64,000 bases of DNA from Silvimonas amylolytica (GTDB lineage: Bacteria; Pseudomonadota; Gammaproteobacteria; Burkholderiales; Chitinibacteraceae): positions 186,001-250,000 of the forward strand of contig NZ_BMLY01000001.1 of NCBI RefSeq assembly GCF_014645555.1, written 5' to 3'. Position numbers and translations under genes: made by a program. The stretch's first letter is position 1; every line of letters starts with the position of its first letter. The notes under the pieces were generated by a model. It was given only the letters and a program-made list of their open reading frames with translations. It was not told the origin of the DNA and did no database searches. Positions 28,527-38,427 of this stretch are shown here, piece by piece.

Positions 28527-30443
28527 ATGATCCGATCTCACTTGTTGTGCAGCCTGGCACTCATCGCAAGCCTGCTTGTCGGCCAAGCCCTGGCAGATGA
28601 TGCGCCTACTGAAGTTGCCCGACTCAACGACGCAGAAGGCAACGTAACCTTTGCGCCCGCTGGCAGCAATGACTGGGCATATGCCCCCATCAATCGCCCA
28701 ATGACCACTGGTGACCAGCTCTGGGTTGATCGTGGTGGCCGGGCCGAATTACACGCGGGCTCAACCGCTTTGCGTCTTGGCGACCAGACCAGCATGTCTT
28801 TTCTGGCACTGGACGACAACAACACCCAATTAAAGGTTACCCAAGGCACGCTTGGTCTGCGGGTACGTTCCCTCTACAGCGGGCAGCGCATTGAAGTCGA
28901 CACCCCAAATCTGGCCTTCACCATCAACACACCTGGCGACTACCGTCTGGACATCAACCCCAACGACAACACCACCAGGGTCACTGTGCGGCAGGGCAAT
29001 GGCACCGCGCTGGGCAGTAATGGCAACAGTTTCAACCTGCATGACGGGGACCAGGTGAGCTGGGGTGGCACTGAACTGCAAGAGTTGTCTGCCACGGTCA
29101 ATCCACCCCACGATCAGTTCGATCAGTGGGCACAGGGGCGCGACCGCCATGAAGACACCTCAATCAGCGCACGCTATGTGCCACGCGAAGTAACTGGCTA
29201 CGAAAGTCTGGACGACAACGGCACTTGGCAAACTGTTGCCGACTACGGGCCGGTTTGGGTGCCGCGCACAACCATCGTCGGCTGGGCGCCATATCGCTTC
29301 GGCCATTGGGTATGGATTGCACCGTGGGGCTGGACATGGGTGGATGACGCACCGTGGGGGTTTGCACCATTCCACTATGGGCGCTGGGCCTATCTGGGCA
29401 GTAGTTGGTGCTGGGTTCCGGGCCGTCCAGTACCGCGTCCGGTCTATGCACCCGCCCTGGTCGCATTTGCCGGTGGCATTAACGCCTCGGTTCATATCAC
29501 CATTGGTGGAGGGCCCGGCGTCGCCTGGCTACCGCTAGGCCCTGGCGAGGCATACCACCCAGCCTATGTCAGCAGCCCGACTTACATTACCAATATCAAC
29601 CGGACAACGGTCATCAATAACGTAACGGTGAACAAAACGGTATACGTCAATCAGGCCGCGCCCAACGCCATCAATGGCATGGCAGCCAATAATTTTGTCC
29701 GCGGCCAACCCGTACAGGCTGCCGTAGCCAACTTCAAACCGCAGCAATTCACTCATGCGCAGTTCAACAATGCGCCGGGTGTAGCACCCGTCGCACAGAG
29801 CGTGATCGGCAACGCCAGGCCGGCACCGTCCGTGCATGACATCAATGTCAATCGGCCAGTCATCAGTACGCGCACGCCACCACAGCCGTTTGCCTCTCGT
29901 GACGACCTGGCCAACCGCTATGCCGCGCACGCCGCCGTACCAGGTGCAGGCCCTGCGCTAGCGAGCCGTGCAAACACACCAGCAGCGCAGGTCAATATTG
30001 TGAAGGGCGGAGATGCCCGACCAACAAATACCACACCAGCCCAGCCGCAGCGTGGTCAGCCGCAAGAGCAGCGTCCGGCGCCCGCACCAATCAATAACGT
30101 GCCACACCCGCCCACCAATCTGCACGATCAACCGACCGTACAAAACCATCCAGTGGCAGCAGCGCAAGCGCACGAGCGCGGCAACCCGCTTCAACAACAA
30201 ACAGAACAGTCGCGGCCGCAGGAACGCACGCAGCAACCCCAGCAGTCCCAGCAGCCACAACCCCGGCAGCAAGACGACGCGCCTCGGCCACCCCAGGCAA
30301 CAACCGGGCAGCCGACAGCCCATGAGAACCGACCAACCCCGCAAACCAAACCCCAGCAAGGTCATGCCGAAGGCCACCACCAGCCCTCACAACAACATCG
30401 ACCACCGCCCAAAGAAGAGACGCAACAACACAAGGACCAATGA
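28527..30443 (+). CDS. FecR-domain / DUF6600 exported protein with Gln/Pro-rich tail
   Basis: A 638-residue exported protein. The ATG at 28527 gives a signal peptide (MIRSHLLCSLALIASLLVGQALADD) and has aagagga upstream; an ATG at 28497 in the same frame has no ribosome site. Residues about 30-190 form a FecR-like beta domain (EGNVTFAPAGS..GDQLWVDRGGRAELHAGS..LGDQTSMSFL). Residues about 210-310 are the Trp/Gly/Pro-rich DUF6600 segment (GPVWVPR, GWAPYRFGHWVWIAPWGWTWVDDAPWGFAPFHYGRW). The last 230 residues are disordered, rich in Gln, Pro, Asn and His. It is probably periplasmic or surface-associated; function unknown. Its stop is 3 bp from the convergent EamA gene. Confidence 0.85.
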   Translation: MIRSHLLCSLALIASLLVGQALADDAPTEVARLNDAEGNVTFAPAGSNDWAYAPINRPMTTGDQLWVDRGGRAELHAGSTALRLGDQTSMSFLALDDNNTQLKVTQGTLGLRVRSLYSGQRIEVDTPNLAFTINTPGDYRLDINPNDNTTRVTVRQGNGTALGSNGNSFNLHDGDQVSWGGTELQELSATVNPPHDQFDQWAQGRDRHEDTSISARYVPREVTGYESLDDNGTWQTVADYGPVWVPRTTIVGWAPYRFGHWVWIAPWGWTWVDDAPWGFAPFHYGRWAYLGSSWCWVPGRPVPRPVYAPALVAFAGGINASVHITIGGGPGVAWLPLGPGEAYHPAYVSSPTYITNINRTTVINNVTVNKTVYVNQAAPNAINGMAANNFVRGQPVQAAVANFKPQQFTHAQFNNAPGVAPVAQSVIGNARPAPSVHDINVNRPVISTRTPPQPFASRDDLANRYAAHAAVPGAGPALASRANTPAAQVNIVKGGDARPTNTTPAQPQRGQPQEQRPAPAPINNVPHPPTNLHDQPTVQNHPVAAAQAHERGNPLQQQTEQSRPQERTQQPQQSQQPQPRQQDDAPRPPQATTGQPTAHENRPTPQTKPQQGHAEGHHQPSQQHRPPPKEETQQHKDQ

Positions 30444-30446
30444 CGG

Positions 30447-31334
30447 TCATTCCGGCAGGACAGTTCGGCCCCTTACACGGGCCGAACCAAGCCAGACACC
30501 TGCCGCAGCAACCGCCATACCCAACCACATCAGCGCTGACACATCTTCACCAAAGACCAGCCAGGCGATCAGAGCAGTTGTTGGTGGCACCAGAAAAAAC
30601 AGCCCTGACACCTGACCGGCTTCACCATGGCGCAATAGCCACAGCAAAATGCCGATCGCGCCAATCGAAACAACTAGCGACACCCAAAGAAGGGCGAAGA
30701 CAAAGGCGCCATTCCAGACAATGGCACCTGGCTCCGTGAGGGCGACCGGCACAAGAATCACCAAAGACACTGCATAATGCACAAAGGAAGTCGCCGTAAC
30801 ATCCACGCCAGCGCAGAATCGTTTTTGATAAACCGTACCCAGACTGATGCTAAGTAGCGCCATGAGACAGAACGCCACACCAGCGACCGTAATCACGCCC
30901 TGACCCAACTTTCGCTCGACCACCAACAACACACCGGCCACACCCAGCAGCAATCCAAACCACTGACGCAGATCACGCTTTTCATTCAGCACTGCACTCG
31001 CCGCCACACCAACCACGACAGGCTGCAAGCCGGCAATCAACGCCACCATGCCCGCAGAAAGTCCATGATGCATGGCCTCGAATACCCCGGCAAAATACCC
31101 GGTTTGCACCAGCAAGCCGGCAGCGATGACGTGACGCAATACGCCACCCCGCGGCCATTGCACTCGCAGGAACGGGGCAGCCAGAGCCAGCAGTATCAGC
31201 ACAAGCGCAAAACGCACCACCAGAAAATGCATGGGTGGCGCCCATGGAATACCAAAGCGCGCTCCGACAAAACCGCTACACCAGAGCAATACAAACAAGG
31301 CGGGGGCAACACGGGCGAAACGATGCGTAGTCAC
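30447..31334 (-). CDS. EamA/DMT family permease
   Basis: A 295-residue membrane protein with about ten hydrophobic segments and two EamA repeats. The first repeat starts PALFVLLWCSGFVGARFGI with the usual FAxxWxSxF/G-type signature, and the second contains SFVHYAVSLVILVPVAL and GAIGILLWLLRHGEAGQVSGLFFLVPPTTALIAWLVFGE. DMT exporters carry amino acids, metabolites or nucleotide sugars; the substrate is unknown. The start is GTG at 31334 with no strong ribosome site. It lies downstream of adhE behind a terminator and ends 3 bp from the convergent DUF6600 gene. Confidence 0.85.
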   Translation of the reverse strand: MTTHRFARVAPALFVLLWCSGFVGARFGIPWAPPMHFLVVRFALVLILLALAAPFLRVQWPRGGVLRHVIAAGLLVQTGYFAGVFEAMHHGLSAGMVALIAGLQPVVVGVAASAVLNEKRDLRQWFGLLLGVAGVLLVVERKLGQGVITVAGVAFCLMALLSISLGTVYQKRFCAGVDVTATSFVHYAVSLVILVPVALTEPGAIVWNGAFVFALLWVSLVVSIGAIGILLWLLRHGEAGQVSGLFFLVPPTTALIAWLVFGEDVSALMWLGMAVAAAGVWLGSARVRGRTVLPE

Positions 31335-31440
31335 GGTGCAGCAAAATCAACTGGTCGAGAGGGCGTTGATCGTACCCGCTCATTGCCCCACGTGCCGTAC
31401 AGTCAGCGCCCGCACAGCAAAAAAGAAACACCGGCCAATA

Positions 31441-31468
31441 AAAAGCCCCGGCAACCCGGGGCTTTTTT
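31441..31468. terminator. Bidirectional-looking terminator of adhE
   Basis: Stem agccccgg / ccggggct with a 4-base loop, flanked by A-run and T-run. On the minus strand it terminates adhE 20 bp after its stop, before the EamA gene. Confidence 0.85.
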
Positions 31469-31488
31469 CTTGCCAACAGCAAAACAAA

Positions 31489-34158
31489 TTATTTGGAAGC
31501 CGCCTTGGCAGAGGCTTGTGCCTTGGCAACAACCTCTTCCACAACGACGTCACGCTCATAAGCTTCCACATATGGGCGGCCATAGTAGCTATCCAGCAGC
31601 ACTTGCTTGAGTTCAGAGATCAGCGGATACCGAGGATTGGCGCCGGTACACTGATCATCAAATGCTTCTTCGGCCACTTCTTCCAGCTTGGACAGGAACA
31701 AGGCCTCCGGTACACCGGCAGCTTGAATCGAAGCCGGGATACCCAATACACCCTTGAGTTCCTCGATCCAGGCGATCAGTGCCTCCACCTTTTCATCGTC
31801 GTTCTTGCCGGTAAAGCCCAGATGCTCGGCGATGTCGGCGTAACGGCACTTGGCCATCGGGCGATCATATTGACTGAACGCGGCTTGCTTGGTCGGGATA
31901 TCCACCGAGTTATAACGCACCACATTAGAGATCAGCAGCGCGTTGGCCAAACCGTGGGCCAGACCAAATTCAGCACCAATCTTGTGAGCCATGGAGTGAC
32001 AAACCCCCAGGAACGCGTTGGCAAAGGCAATACCGGCAATCGTCGCAGCATTGTGAACTTCTTCCCGCGCCTTCGGATCCTGTGCACCATTGGAGTACGC
32101 CGAAGGCAGATACTGCTTGAGCAGTTTCAGCGCTTGCAGACCTTGCGCATCCGAATACTCGTTTGCCATCACCGACACATACGCTTCCAGTGCGTGAGTC
32201 ACGGCATCGATACCACCAAAAGCAGTCAGGCTCTTGGGCATATCCATGATCAGGTTGGCATCCACAATGGCCATATTCGGGGTGAGTTCGTAGTCGGCAA
32301 TCGGGTACTTGATGCCGGTTTTCTCATCCGTCACCACAGCAAACGGCGTCACTTCAGAGCCGGTACCGGAGGTGGTCGGGATCGCTACAAGCTCGGCCTT
32401 GATCCCCATTTTCGGGAACTTGTAGATACGCTTGCGGATATCCATAAAGCGCAGCGCCAGATCCTCGAAGTGGACTTCCGGGTGCTCGTACATCACCCAC
32501 ATGATCTTGGCCGCATCCATCGGGCTACCACCACCCAATGCAATGATGACATCCGGCTTGAACACGTTCAGCGCATGAACACCCTTGCGGACCACTTCAA
32601 GCGTCGGGTCAGCTTCAACCTCATAAAACACTTCAACTTCCATGCCCATCTGCTTGAGTGTGCGAATGGTTTCGTCGCAATGGCCATTATTGAAGAGATA
32701 CGGGCCCGTCACGATCGATGCACGCTTTTTGCCAGCGAGGTCTTCCAGCGCAAAAGGCAAGCAACCACGACGGAAATAGATGCTCTTCGGGACCTTGTGC
32801 CACAGCATGTTCTCGGCTCTCTTGGCGACGGTTTTCTTGTTGATCAAATGCTTGGGGCCGACGTTTTCAGAAATCGAGTTACCACCCCATGAACCACAAC
32901 CGAGCGTCAGGGACGGCGCCAGCTTGAAGTTATACAAGTCACCGATACCGCCTTGAGACGAAGGTGTGTTGATCAAAATACGGGCGGTTTTCATCTTGTC
33001 GCCAAAGTATTTGATCCGTTCTTCCTGTAAATCCTGATCGGTATACAGGGCAGAGGTGTGTCCGATGCCGCCCAGCGCTACAAGCGCTTCGGCTTTTTCA
33101 ACCGCATCGTGGAAATCTTTGGCGCGATACATAGCCAGCGTCGGCGAGAGTTTTTCGTGTGCAAAGGCCTCTTCTTCGCCCACGGACGCCACTTCACCAA
33201 TCAGCACCTTGGTGTATGGCGGCACTTTGACCCCGGCCATCTCTGCAATCTTCACTGCAGACTGGCCGACGATCCCGGCATTCAGACCGCCGTCAATCAA
33301 GATGACTTTGCGGACCGCTTCGGTTTCTTTCTTGTTGAGGATATAACCGCCGGATTTGGCAAAGCGGTCACGTGCAGCATCGTAGACTTCATCCACAATG
33401 ATGACGGACTGTTCAGAAGCGCAGACCACCCCGTTATCGAACGTCTTGGACATCAAAATGGAGGCCACCATCCGCTTGATGTCGGCGGTTTCATCGACCA
33501 CCACTGGCGTATTGCCTGCGCCCACGCCAATAGCAGGTTTGCCGGATGAATAAGCAGCACGCACCATGCCCGGGCCACCCGTGGCCAGGATCAGGTTCAC
33601 GTCTTTGTGATGCATCAGCGCGTTGGACAACTCCACGGACGGCGCATCGATCCAGCCGATAATGTCTTTCGGCGCACCAGCGGCGACCGCGGCTTCCAGC
33701 ACCAGTCGGGCAGCTTCACACGTGGCTTTTTTGGCGCGCGGGTGAGGGCTGAAGATAATGCCGTTACGTGTCTTGAGGGAAATCAGCGCCTTGAAAATGG
33801 CGGTGGAGGTCGGGTTGGTGGTGGGCACAATCCCGCAGATAATGCCGATCGGCTCTGCAATGGTCATGGTGCCGTACACATCATCTACAGACAGTACGCC
33901 GCAGGTTTTTTCGTCCTTGTAAGCGTTGTAGATGTACTCGGAGGCGAAATGGTTCTTGATTACCTTGTCTTCCAGCACACCCATACCCGTTTCCGTGACG
34001 GCCATGCGGGCCAGCGGGATGCGGGCATCGGCGATCGCCAGTGCGGCACTGCGGAAGATTTCGTCTACCTGTTCTTGCGAATAGGTAGCAAACTTCTGCT
34101 GAGCTTTCTTGACCCGCGCGACCAGTGCATCAAGTTCCTGAATGTTGGTTACAGCCAT
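31489..34158 (-). CDS. adhE: Bifunctional acetaldehyde-CoA / alcohol dehydrogenase
   Basis: The 889-residue fermentative enzyme reduces acetyl-CoA to acetaldehyde and then ethanol with NADH and assembles into spirosomes. The N-terminal aldehyde dehydrogenase domain has its catalytic Cys near residue 246 in TFDNGVVCASEQS. The C-terminal iron alcohol dehydrogenase domain has GGGSPMDAAK, DAVTHALEAYVS and the metal histidines in GVCHSMAHKIGAEFGLAHG near 720. The frame is open 90 bases further upstream, but the ATG at 34158 has a caaggaggttcaca ribosome site. It indicates capacity for oxygen-limited mixed-acid metabolism. Confidence 0.96.
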   Translation of the reverse strand: MAVTNIQELDALVARVKKAQQKFATYSQEQVDEIFRSAALAIADARIPLARMAVTETGMGVLEDKVIKNHFASEYIYNAYKDEKTCGVLSVDDVYGTMTIAEPIGIICGIVPTTNPTSTAIFKALISLKTRNGIIFSPHPRAKKATCEAARLVLEAAVAAGAPKDIIGWIDAPSVELSNALMHHKDVNLILATGGPGMVRAAYSSGKPAIGVGAGNTPVVVDETADIKRMVASILMSKTFDNGVVCASEQSVIIVDEVYDAARDRFAKSGGYILNKKETEAVRKVILIDGGLNAGIVGQSAVKIAEMAGVKVPPYTKVLIGEVASVGEEEAFAHEKLSPTLAMYRAKDFHDAVEKAEALVALGGIGHTSALYTDQDLQEERIKYFGDKMKTARILINTPSSQGGIGDLYNFKLAPSLTLGCGSWGGNSISENVGPKHLINKKTVAKRAENMLWHKVPKSIYFRRGCLPFALEDLAGKKRASIVTGPYLFNNGHCDETIRTLKQMGMEVEVFYEVEADPTLEVVRKGVHALNVFKPDVIIALGGGSPMDAAKIMWVMYEHPEVHFEDLALRFMDIRKRIYKFPKMGIKAELVAIPTTSGTGSEVTPFAVVTDEKTGIKYPIADYELTPNMAIVDANLIMDMPKSLTAFGGIDAVTHALEAYVSVMANEYSDAQGLQALKLLKQYLPSAYSNGAQDPKAREEVHNAATIAGIAFANAFLGVCHSMAHKIGAEFGLAHGLANALLISNVVRYNSVDIPTKQAAFSQYDRPMAKCRYADIAEHLGFTGKNDDEKVEALIAWIEELKGVLGIPASIQAAGVPEALFLSKLEEVAEEAFDDQCTGANPRYPLISELKQVLLDSYYGRPYVEAYERDVVVEEVVAKAQASAKAASK

Positions 34159-34604
34159 TGTGAACCTCCTTGAATGAATTCCCTTTGCAGCACTTGCAGC
34201 TATGGTGCGCTTTATGCAAAAAGCATGCTGCCAACTATTTACCGGCATCCATATTGAATAGTTGCATCAGGCCTAAACAGCCAGTTCCGGGCGATAAATA
34301 GTCATTTCGGCGTATACGATATCGTCATTGCGCATCGCAAAATTTGATCTGTCTCAGTACTTGATCAACTTACGAGAAAGAACTAAATATCCACAGCGCG
34401 GTAAGACACACCTGGTCATATACTGGAAAATTTTTCAGGAAAAACACGGGTACGGCAGGTTTGCCGAAAGTCGTGCAGACAGCACGGGCAAGGCGGGAAA
34501 GAGGCGGGATTGTGGATGAGTATTGGCGCAATTTTGTAATAAAACAACGCTAAAAATGCCGTAGTCACAGCGAGTTTTGTTTCATTTTTCTCAAGCAAGG
34601 CATG
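34159..34604. promoter_or_regulatory. Gene-free region upstream of adhE
   Basis: A 446-bp AT-richer stretch lies between the paoC stop and the adhE start, both on the minus strand, and should hold the adhE control region. It contains an inverted pair aactatt (34233-34239) and aatagtt (34257-34263) and a short palindrome ttgatcaa near 34361. None fits an FNR site (TTGAT-N4-ATCAA) or a clear Rex site. No terminator was obvious after paoC. Open frames here lack ribosome sites. Confidence 0.5.
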
Positions 34605-36812
34605 TCAGGCTTGCGCAGGCAAATGAGGGAGTAGCTTGTCGAGCGTCACTGGATAGTCCCGAACCCTTACACCGCAGGCGTTGTAAACGGCATTCGCCAC
34701 AGCCGCGCCAGCCCCGCAAATACCGAGTTCACCAATACCTTTGATCTTGAGCGGATTCGCCTTGTCATCCACCTCGGGCAAGAACACAACCTCCAGTGGA
34801 GGTACATCCGCATGAGCCGGGACGTGATACTGCGCCAGGTCATGATTGCTGAAAACGCCCGTCTGAAGATCTGGCGCAGCATCTTCCATCAAAGCCGCGC
34901 CAATACCGAAAGTCATGCCACCCAAGGCCTGCGAACGCGCGGTCTTTTCGTTCAGGATACGGCCCGCCGCAAATACCGACAGCATGCGCCGAACGCGAAT
35001 TTCACCAGTGTCCGTATCGACGCCGACCTCAACAAAATGAGCCCCAAAGGCATGCTGGGAGAACGCCTTGCCCGTTTCTCCCGGGCCGATGTCGCCGGTC
35101 GCCTCGACACCTTCCGCCCCCGCCAACGATGCCAGACTACGGCTTTGCCCCGCGTCACTGACCATGCCATTGGCGAAAATCGCTTTGTCCGGGTCATAGC
35201 CGGCCAGGGCAATCAGCTTCTGCCGCAACGCCTCGCAGGCTTCAAATGCGGCGGAACCGCCACTTGCAGCGCCAAATGATCCACCTGAACCCGCCGCAGC
35301 AGGAAACTCCGTATCGCCCAGCAGCATCTTCACGCGATGCGGCGGAACGCCCAGCATTTCTGCCGCGATCTGGGTAAAAACGGTGTAGCTACCCGTACCA
35401 ATATCGGTCATCGCCATTTTCACGGTAACCACGCCATCTGCATCGATGCGAGCAAGAGCGTGAGAAGGGCGCAAAAAATTACTACGGATTGCTGCCGCCA
35501 TGCCCAGCCCGACCAGCCAACGGCCGTCCCGCACCTGACCGGGTTTGACCTTGCGCCGATCCCAGCCAAATCTGCGCGCACCCTCATCCATGCACGGAAT
35601 CAGTTGTCGCACGGAATAAGGCACGTGCCGCTCAGGGTCTTGCGTCGGCTCATTGCGACGTCGCAATTCAACGGGATCAAGACCGAGTTTTTCTGCCAGT
35701 TCGTCCATGGCGCATTCCAGCGCCAGCAAACCGACCGCCTCGCCGGGCGCTCGCATGGCGGCGGCGACCGGCAAATCCAGCGTCGAGAGTCGGTGCGCGG
35801 TTTTGCGATCAGGTGCGGCATACAGTGCACGCGTTTGTGTTGCAGCAGCTTCGTAGCTATTTTCGCCTTCCGTATTGCCACTCCAGCTTTCATGCGCAAT
35901 GGCCAGTAAATGGCCATGTTGATCAGCCGCCAGCCGCACCCGCTGGATCGTCGCCGAGCGGTGCGTCGTAACATGAAAAACCTGTTGTCGCGTTAGTGCC
36001 AGCTTCACGGGTCTTTGCAGGCGTCGCGCAGCGGTAGCCGCCAGAATGGCATCGGCCTGCACCTGCAACTTCGCACCAAAGCCGCCGCCGATATAACGAC
36101 TTACTACTCGCACCTGGCTTGGGTCGACCAGGAAAGTGTGCGCGATGGTTGCTTGCGCCTGGGTCAGCATCTGATTGGACGTATACAGGGTGAGCTGATC
36201 ACCATGCCAGACCGCCAGCGTGGCATGCGGCTCCATCATGGCGTGAGACTGATGCGGCGTGGTCCAGGTCTGATCGACCCGCACCGGCGCACCGGCAAAA
36301 GCCTGATCAAAGTCTCCCAGCGTCGAATCAGGCGGCTGCAAGCCGGGGCGGGGCATGCGTGCGGCAGGGCGGGCCGCTGCCAGATCATAGACACCGTGCA
36401 CCGGCTCATAATCCACTTGCACCAGCGCAGCGCCAGCACGGGCAGCCTCGAAGCTTTCCGCTACAACCAGTGCCACTGGCTGGCCAAAATGCAGAATTTT
36501 GTCATCCACCAATTGTGGCGCGGCGCCCACCTCTTTTTTGCCTTGCTGCGGCATATCTCGCCAGGTCATCACCAGCTTCACGCCTGACAAACGTTCGGCG
36601 GCGCGGCTATCAATATTGCGGATGCGCCCCTTGCCCGTAGTAGATGTCACGACGAAACCATACAAGGGCGGGCCTGCCTCGGTGTACTCATAGGCATAAG
36701 TCGCCTGACCAGTCACCTTGAGATGACCATCAACGCGATCCAGCGGCTTGCCAATCAACCCCTGGCGGTTATCGTCAATCGGGTTGCGGCCGGCAGGACT
36801 GGACATTTGCAT
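34605..36812 (-). CDS. paoC: Periplasmic aldehyde oxidoreductase, molybdopterin-binding subunit
   Basis: A 735-residue xanthine-dehydrogenase-family large subunit that matches E. coli PaoC (YagR) almost along its length. Shared segments include RVDGHLKVTGQATYAYEY, TPHQSHAMMEPHATLAVW, YIGGGFGAKL, LDLPVAAAMRAPGEA and MTDIGTGSYTVF. The active-site Glu lies in GIGELGICGAGAAVANAVYNA near residue 700. It binds molybdopterin cytosine dinucleotide and oxidises aromatic aldehydes to acids. It is the last gene of the xdhC-mocA-paoA-paoB-paoC operon, 14 bp after paoB. No signal peptide, as expected since PaoA carries the Tat signal. Confidence 0.93.
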   Translation of the reverse strand: MQMSSPAGRNPIDDNRQGLIGKPLDRVDGHLKVTGQATYAYEYTEAGPPLYGFVVTSTTGKGRIRNIDSRAAERLSGVKLVMTWRDMPQQGKKEVGAAPQLVDDKILHFGQPVALVVAESFEAARAGAALVQVDYEPVHGVYDLAAARPAARMPRPGLQPPDSTLGDFDQAFAGAPVRVDQTWTTPHQSHAMMEPHATLAVWHGDQLTLYTSNQMLTQAQATIAHTFLVDPSQVRVVSRYIGGGFGAKLQVQADAILAATAARRLQRPVKLALTRQQVFHVTTHRSATIQRVRLAADQHGHLLAIAHESWSGNTEGENSYEAAATQTRALYAAPDRKTAHRLSTLDLPVAAAMRAPGEAVGLLALECAMDELAEKLGLDPVELRRRNEPTQDPERHVPYSVRQLIPCMDEGARRFGWDRRKVKPGQVRDGRWLVGLGMAAAIRSNFLRPSHALARIDADGVVTVKMAMTDIGTGSYTVFTQIAAEMLGVPPHRVKMLLGDTEFPAAAGSGGSFGAASGGSAAFEACEALRQKLIALAGYDPDKAIFANGMVSDAGQSRSLASLAGAEGVEATGDIGPGETGKAFSQHAFGAHFVEVGVDTDTGEIRVRRMLSVFAAGRILNEKTARSQALGGMTFGIGAALMEDAAPDLQTGVFSNHDLAQYHVPAHADVPPLEVVFLPEVDDKANPLKIKGIGELGICGAGAAVANAVYNACGVRVRDYPVTLDKLLPHLPAQA

Positions 36813-36826
36813 GATGGGCTCCCGAC

Positions 36827-37783
36827 TCAGACCTGGGTCAATACCGCATGCAACGTGCGGCGTGCGAGATCAATCTTGAAATCATTGCCGCCGTGGCCTT
36901 GCGCACCGGCAAGCAGCGCATCTGCAGCCTGATGGATATCGCCGCCTGACAGCGCTTGTTCGGCCGCTGCGACGCGCCATGGCTTGGGCGCAACCCCGCC
37001 CAATGCAAACTTCGCCGAAGCAATCTGGCCGTTCTGTTTATCGACAATTGCGGCGACTGCCACCAGCGCAAACGCATAAGACGCACGATCACGCACTTTG
37101 CGATAGATCTGCACGCCTTTCACGGGTGGCGGCAGCACCACACTGGTGATCAATTCGCCGGGCACCAGATTATGGTCCTGCTGCGGAGTATTACCTGGCA
37201 GGCGATGAAAGTCCGCAATCGGGATCACCCGACGCTGGCCATCGGCATTGATCGTTTCGACTTGCGCGTCCAGCACACGCATGGCGACAGCCATATCCGA
37301 GGGATGCACGGCAATACATTGCTCGCTACCGCCCAGTACGGCATTCATCCGGTTTTGGCCATTCAGGGCGGCACAGCCGGAGCCTGGCTCGCGTTTGTTA
37401 CAGGGCAAGCCAGGCGTATAGAAGTAATTGCAGCGCGTACGTTGCAACAGATTGCCACCGGTCGTGGCCATATTGCGCAGTTGCCCGGACGCCCCGGCCA
37501 GCAGCGCCCGGCTGAGTACCGCGTAATCACGCCGGATCCGCATATCGGCAGCCAGATCACTGTTACGCACCATGGCGCCAATGCGCACACCACCTTCCTG
37601 CGTCGCTTCAATCTGGTTTAGCGGCAAGCGGGACACATCAACGAGATGCACCGGCTTTTCGATCTGCAATTTCATCAGATCAAGCAAGTTGGTGCCGCCC
37701 GCAATAAAGCGGGCACCTGGTTGCGCTGCAGCGCGGGCAGCAGCAGCGGGGTCGGCAGCGCGCTCATAGGTAAAGGGGGTCAT
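36827..37783 (-). CDS. paoB: Periplasmic aldehyde oxidoreductase, FAD-binding subunit
   Basis: A 318-residue FAD subunit of the molybdenum hydroxylase type. The FAD site is [19 protein letters not shown] near residues 25-43. The extra cysteine cluster specific to PaoB-like subunits is visible ([23 protein letters not shown] and [10 protein letters not shown]), expected to hold a [4Fe-4S] cluster. The ATG overlaps the paoA stop by four bases (ATGA), giving translational coupling. Confidence 0.92.
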   Translation of the reverse strand: MTPFTYERAADPAAAARAAAQPGARFIAGGTNLLDLMKLQIEKPVHLVDVSRLPLNQIEATQEGGVRIGAMVRNSDLAADMRIRRDYAVLSRALLAGASGQLRNMATTGGNLLQRTRCNYFYTPGLPCNKREPGSGCAALNGQNRMNAVLGGSEQCIAVHPSDMAVAMRVLDAQVETINADGQRRVIPIADFHRLPGNTPQQDHNLVPGELITSVVLPPPVKGVQIYRKVRDRASYAFALVAVAAIVDKQNGQIASAKFALGGVAPKPWRVAAAEQALSGGDIHQAADALLAGAQGHGGNDFKIDLARRTLHAVLTQV

Positions 37784-38427
37784 CCAGCGCCTCCTGCCAC
37801 TTCCTGAATCGCCGCAACAATATTTGGATAGGCTGAGCAGCGGCAGATATTGCCACTCATGCGTTCGCGCACTTCGGCATCGCTCAAGACCGTACCCGCA
37901 ACGAGATCCGCAGAGACGTGGCTTGGCATGCCGGCGCGCACCTCAGCCAGCATGCCCACTGCCGAGCAAATCTGACCACAGGTGCAATAACCACACTGAA
38001 AGCCATCATGCCTGATAAAAGCCGCTTGCAACGGATGCAATTGCCCGCCGTGCGCCAATCCTTCAATCGTGGTGATTTCATCACCGTCATGCATGATGGC
38101 CAATGCCAGACAACTATTGATACGCCGTCCGTTCACCAGCACTGTACAGGCGCCACACTGGCCGTGGTCACACCCTTTTTTTGTGCCAGTCAAATGCAGA
38201 TGCTCTCGCAACAAATCCAGCAGTGTAGTGCGGGTATCGACGGTGGCATCCATACGATGCCCGTTGATGACAAAACGGGCAGGGCGCGTTGGGGGCGGGG
38301 CGATCGGCACGCGCTGGTCGGCTGCCAACGCATTCACGGAGACCGGAACACCCAGGGACGCCAGCGCCGCACTGGCTTTGAGTAGATTGCGGCGAACCGG
38401 ATCAGCCGGACGATCTGGCTGGTTCAT
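37780..38427 (-). CDS. paoA: Periplasmic aldehyde oxidoreductase, 2Fe-2S subunit with Tat signal
   Basis: A 215-residue iron-sulfur subunit. The N-terminal [18 protein letters not shown] is a twin-arginine signal that would export the folded complex. Two [2Fe-2S] sites follow: a plant-type site [18 protein letters not shown] and a C-terminal site with [11 protein letters not shown] and GNICRCSAY. The usual CGYCTSGQ is here CGYCTCGQ, adding one cysteine. I use the ATG at 38427 because it overlaps the stop of the upstream gene (ATGA); the frame is open 18 bases further up. Confidence 0.92.
   Translation of the reverse strand: MNQPDRPADPVRRNLLKASAALASLGVPVSVNALAADQRVPIAPPPTRPARFVINGHRMDATVDTRTTLLDLLREHLHLTGTKKGCDHGQCGACTVLVNGRRINSCLALAIMHDGDEITTIEGLAHGGQLHPLQAAFIRHDGFQCGYCTCGQICSAVGMLAEVRAGMPSHVSADLVAGTVLSDAEVRERMSGNICRCSAYPNIVAAIQEVAGGAG

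Noticed and set aside
34321-34380. Possible FNR box near ttgatcaa upstream of adhE
   Set aside because: An FNR box needs TTGAT and ATCAA separated by four bases; here the halves overlap with no spacer.
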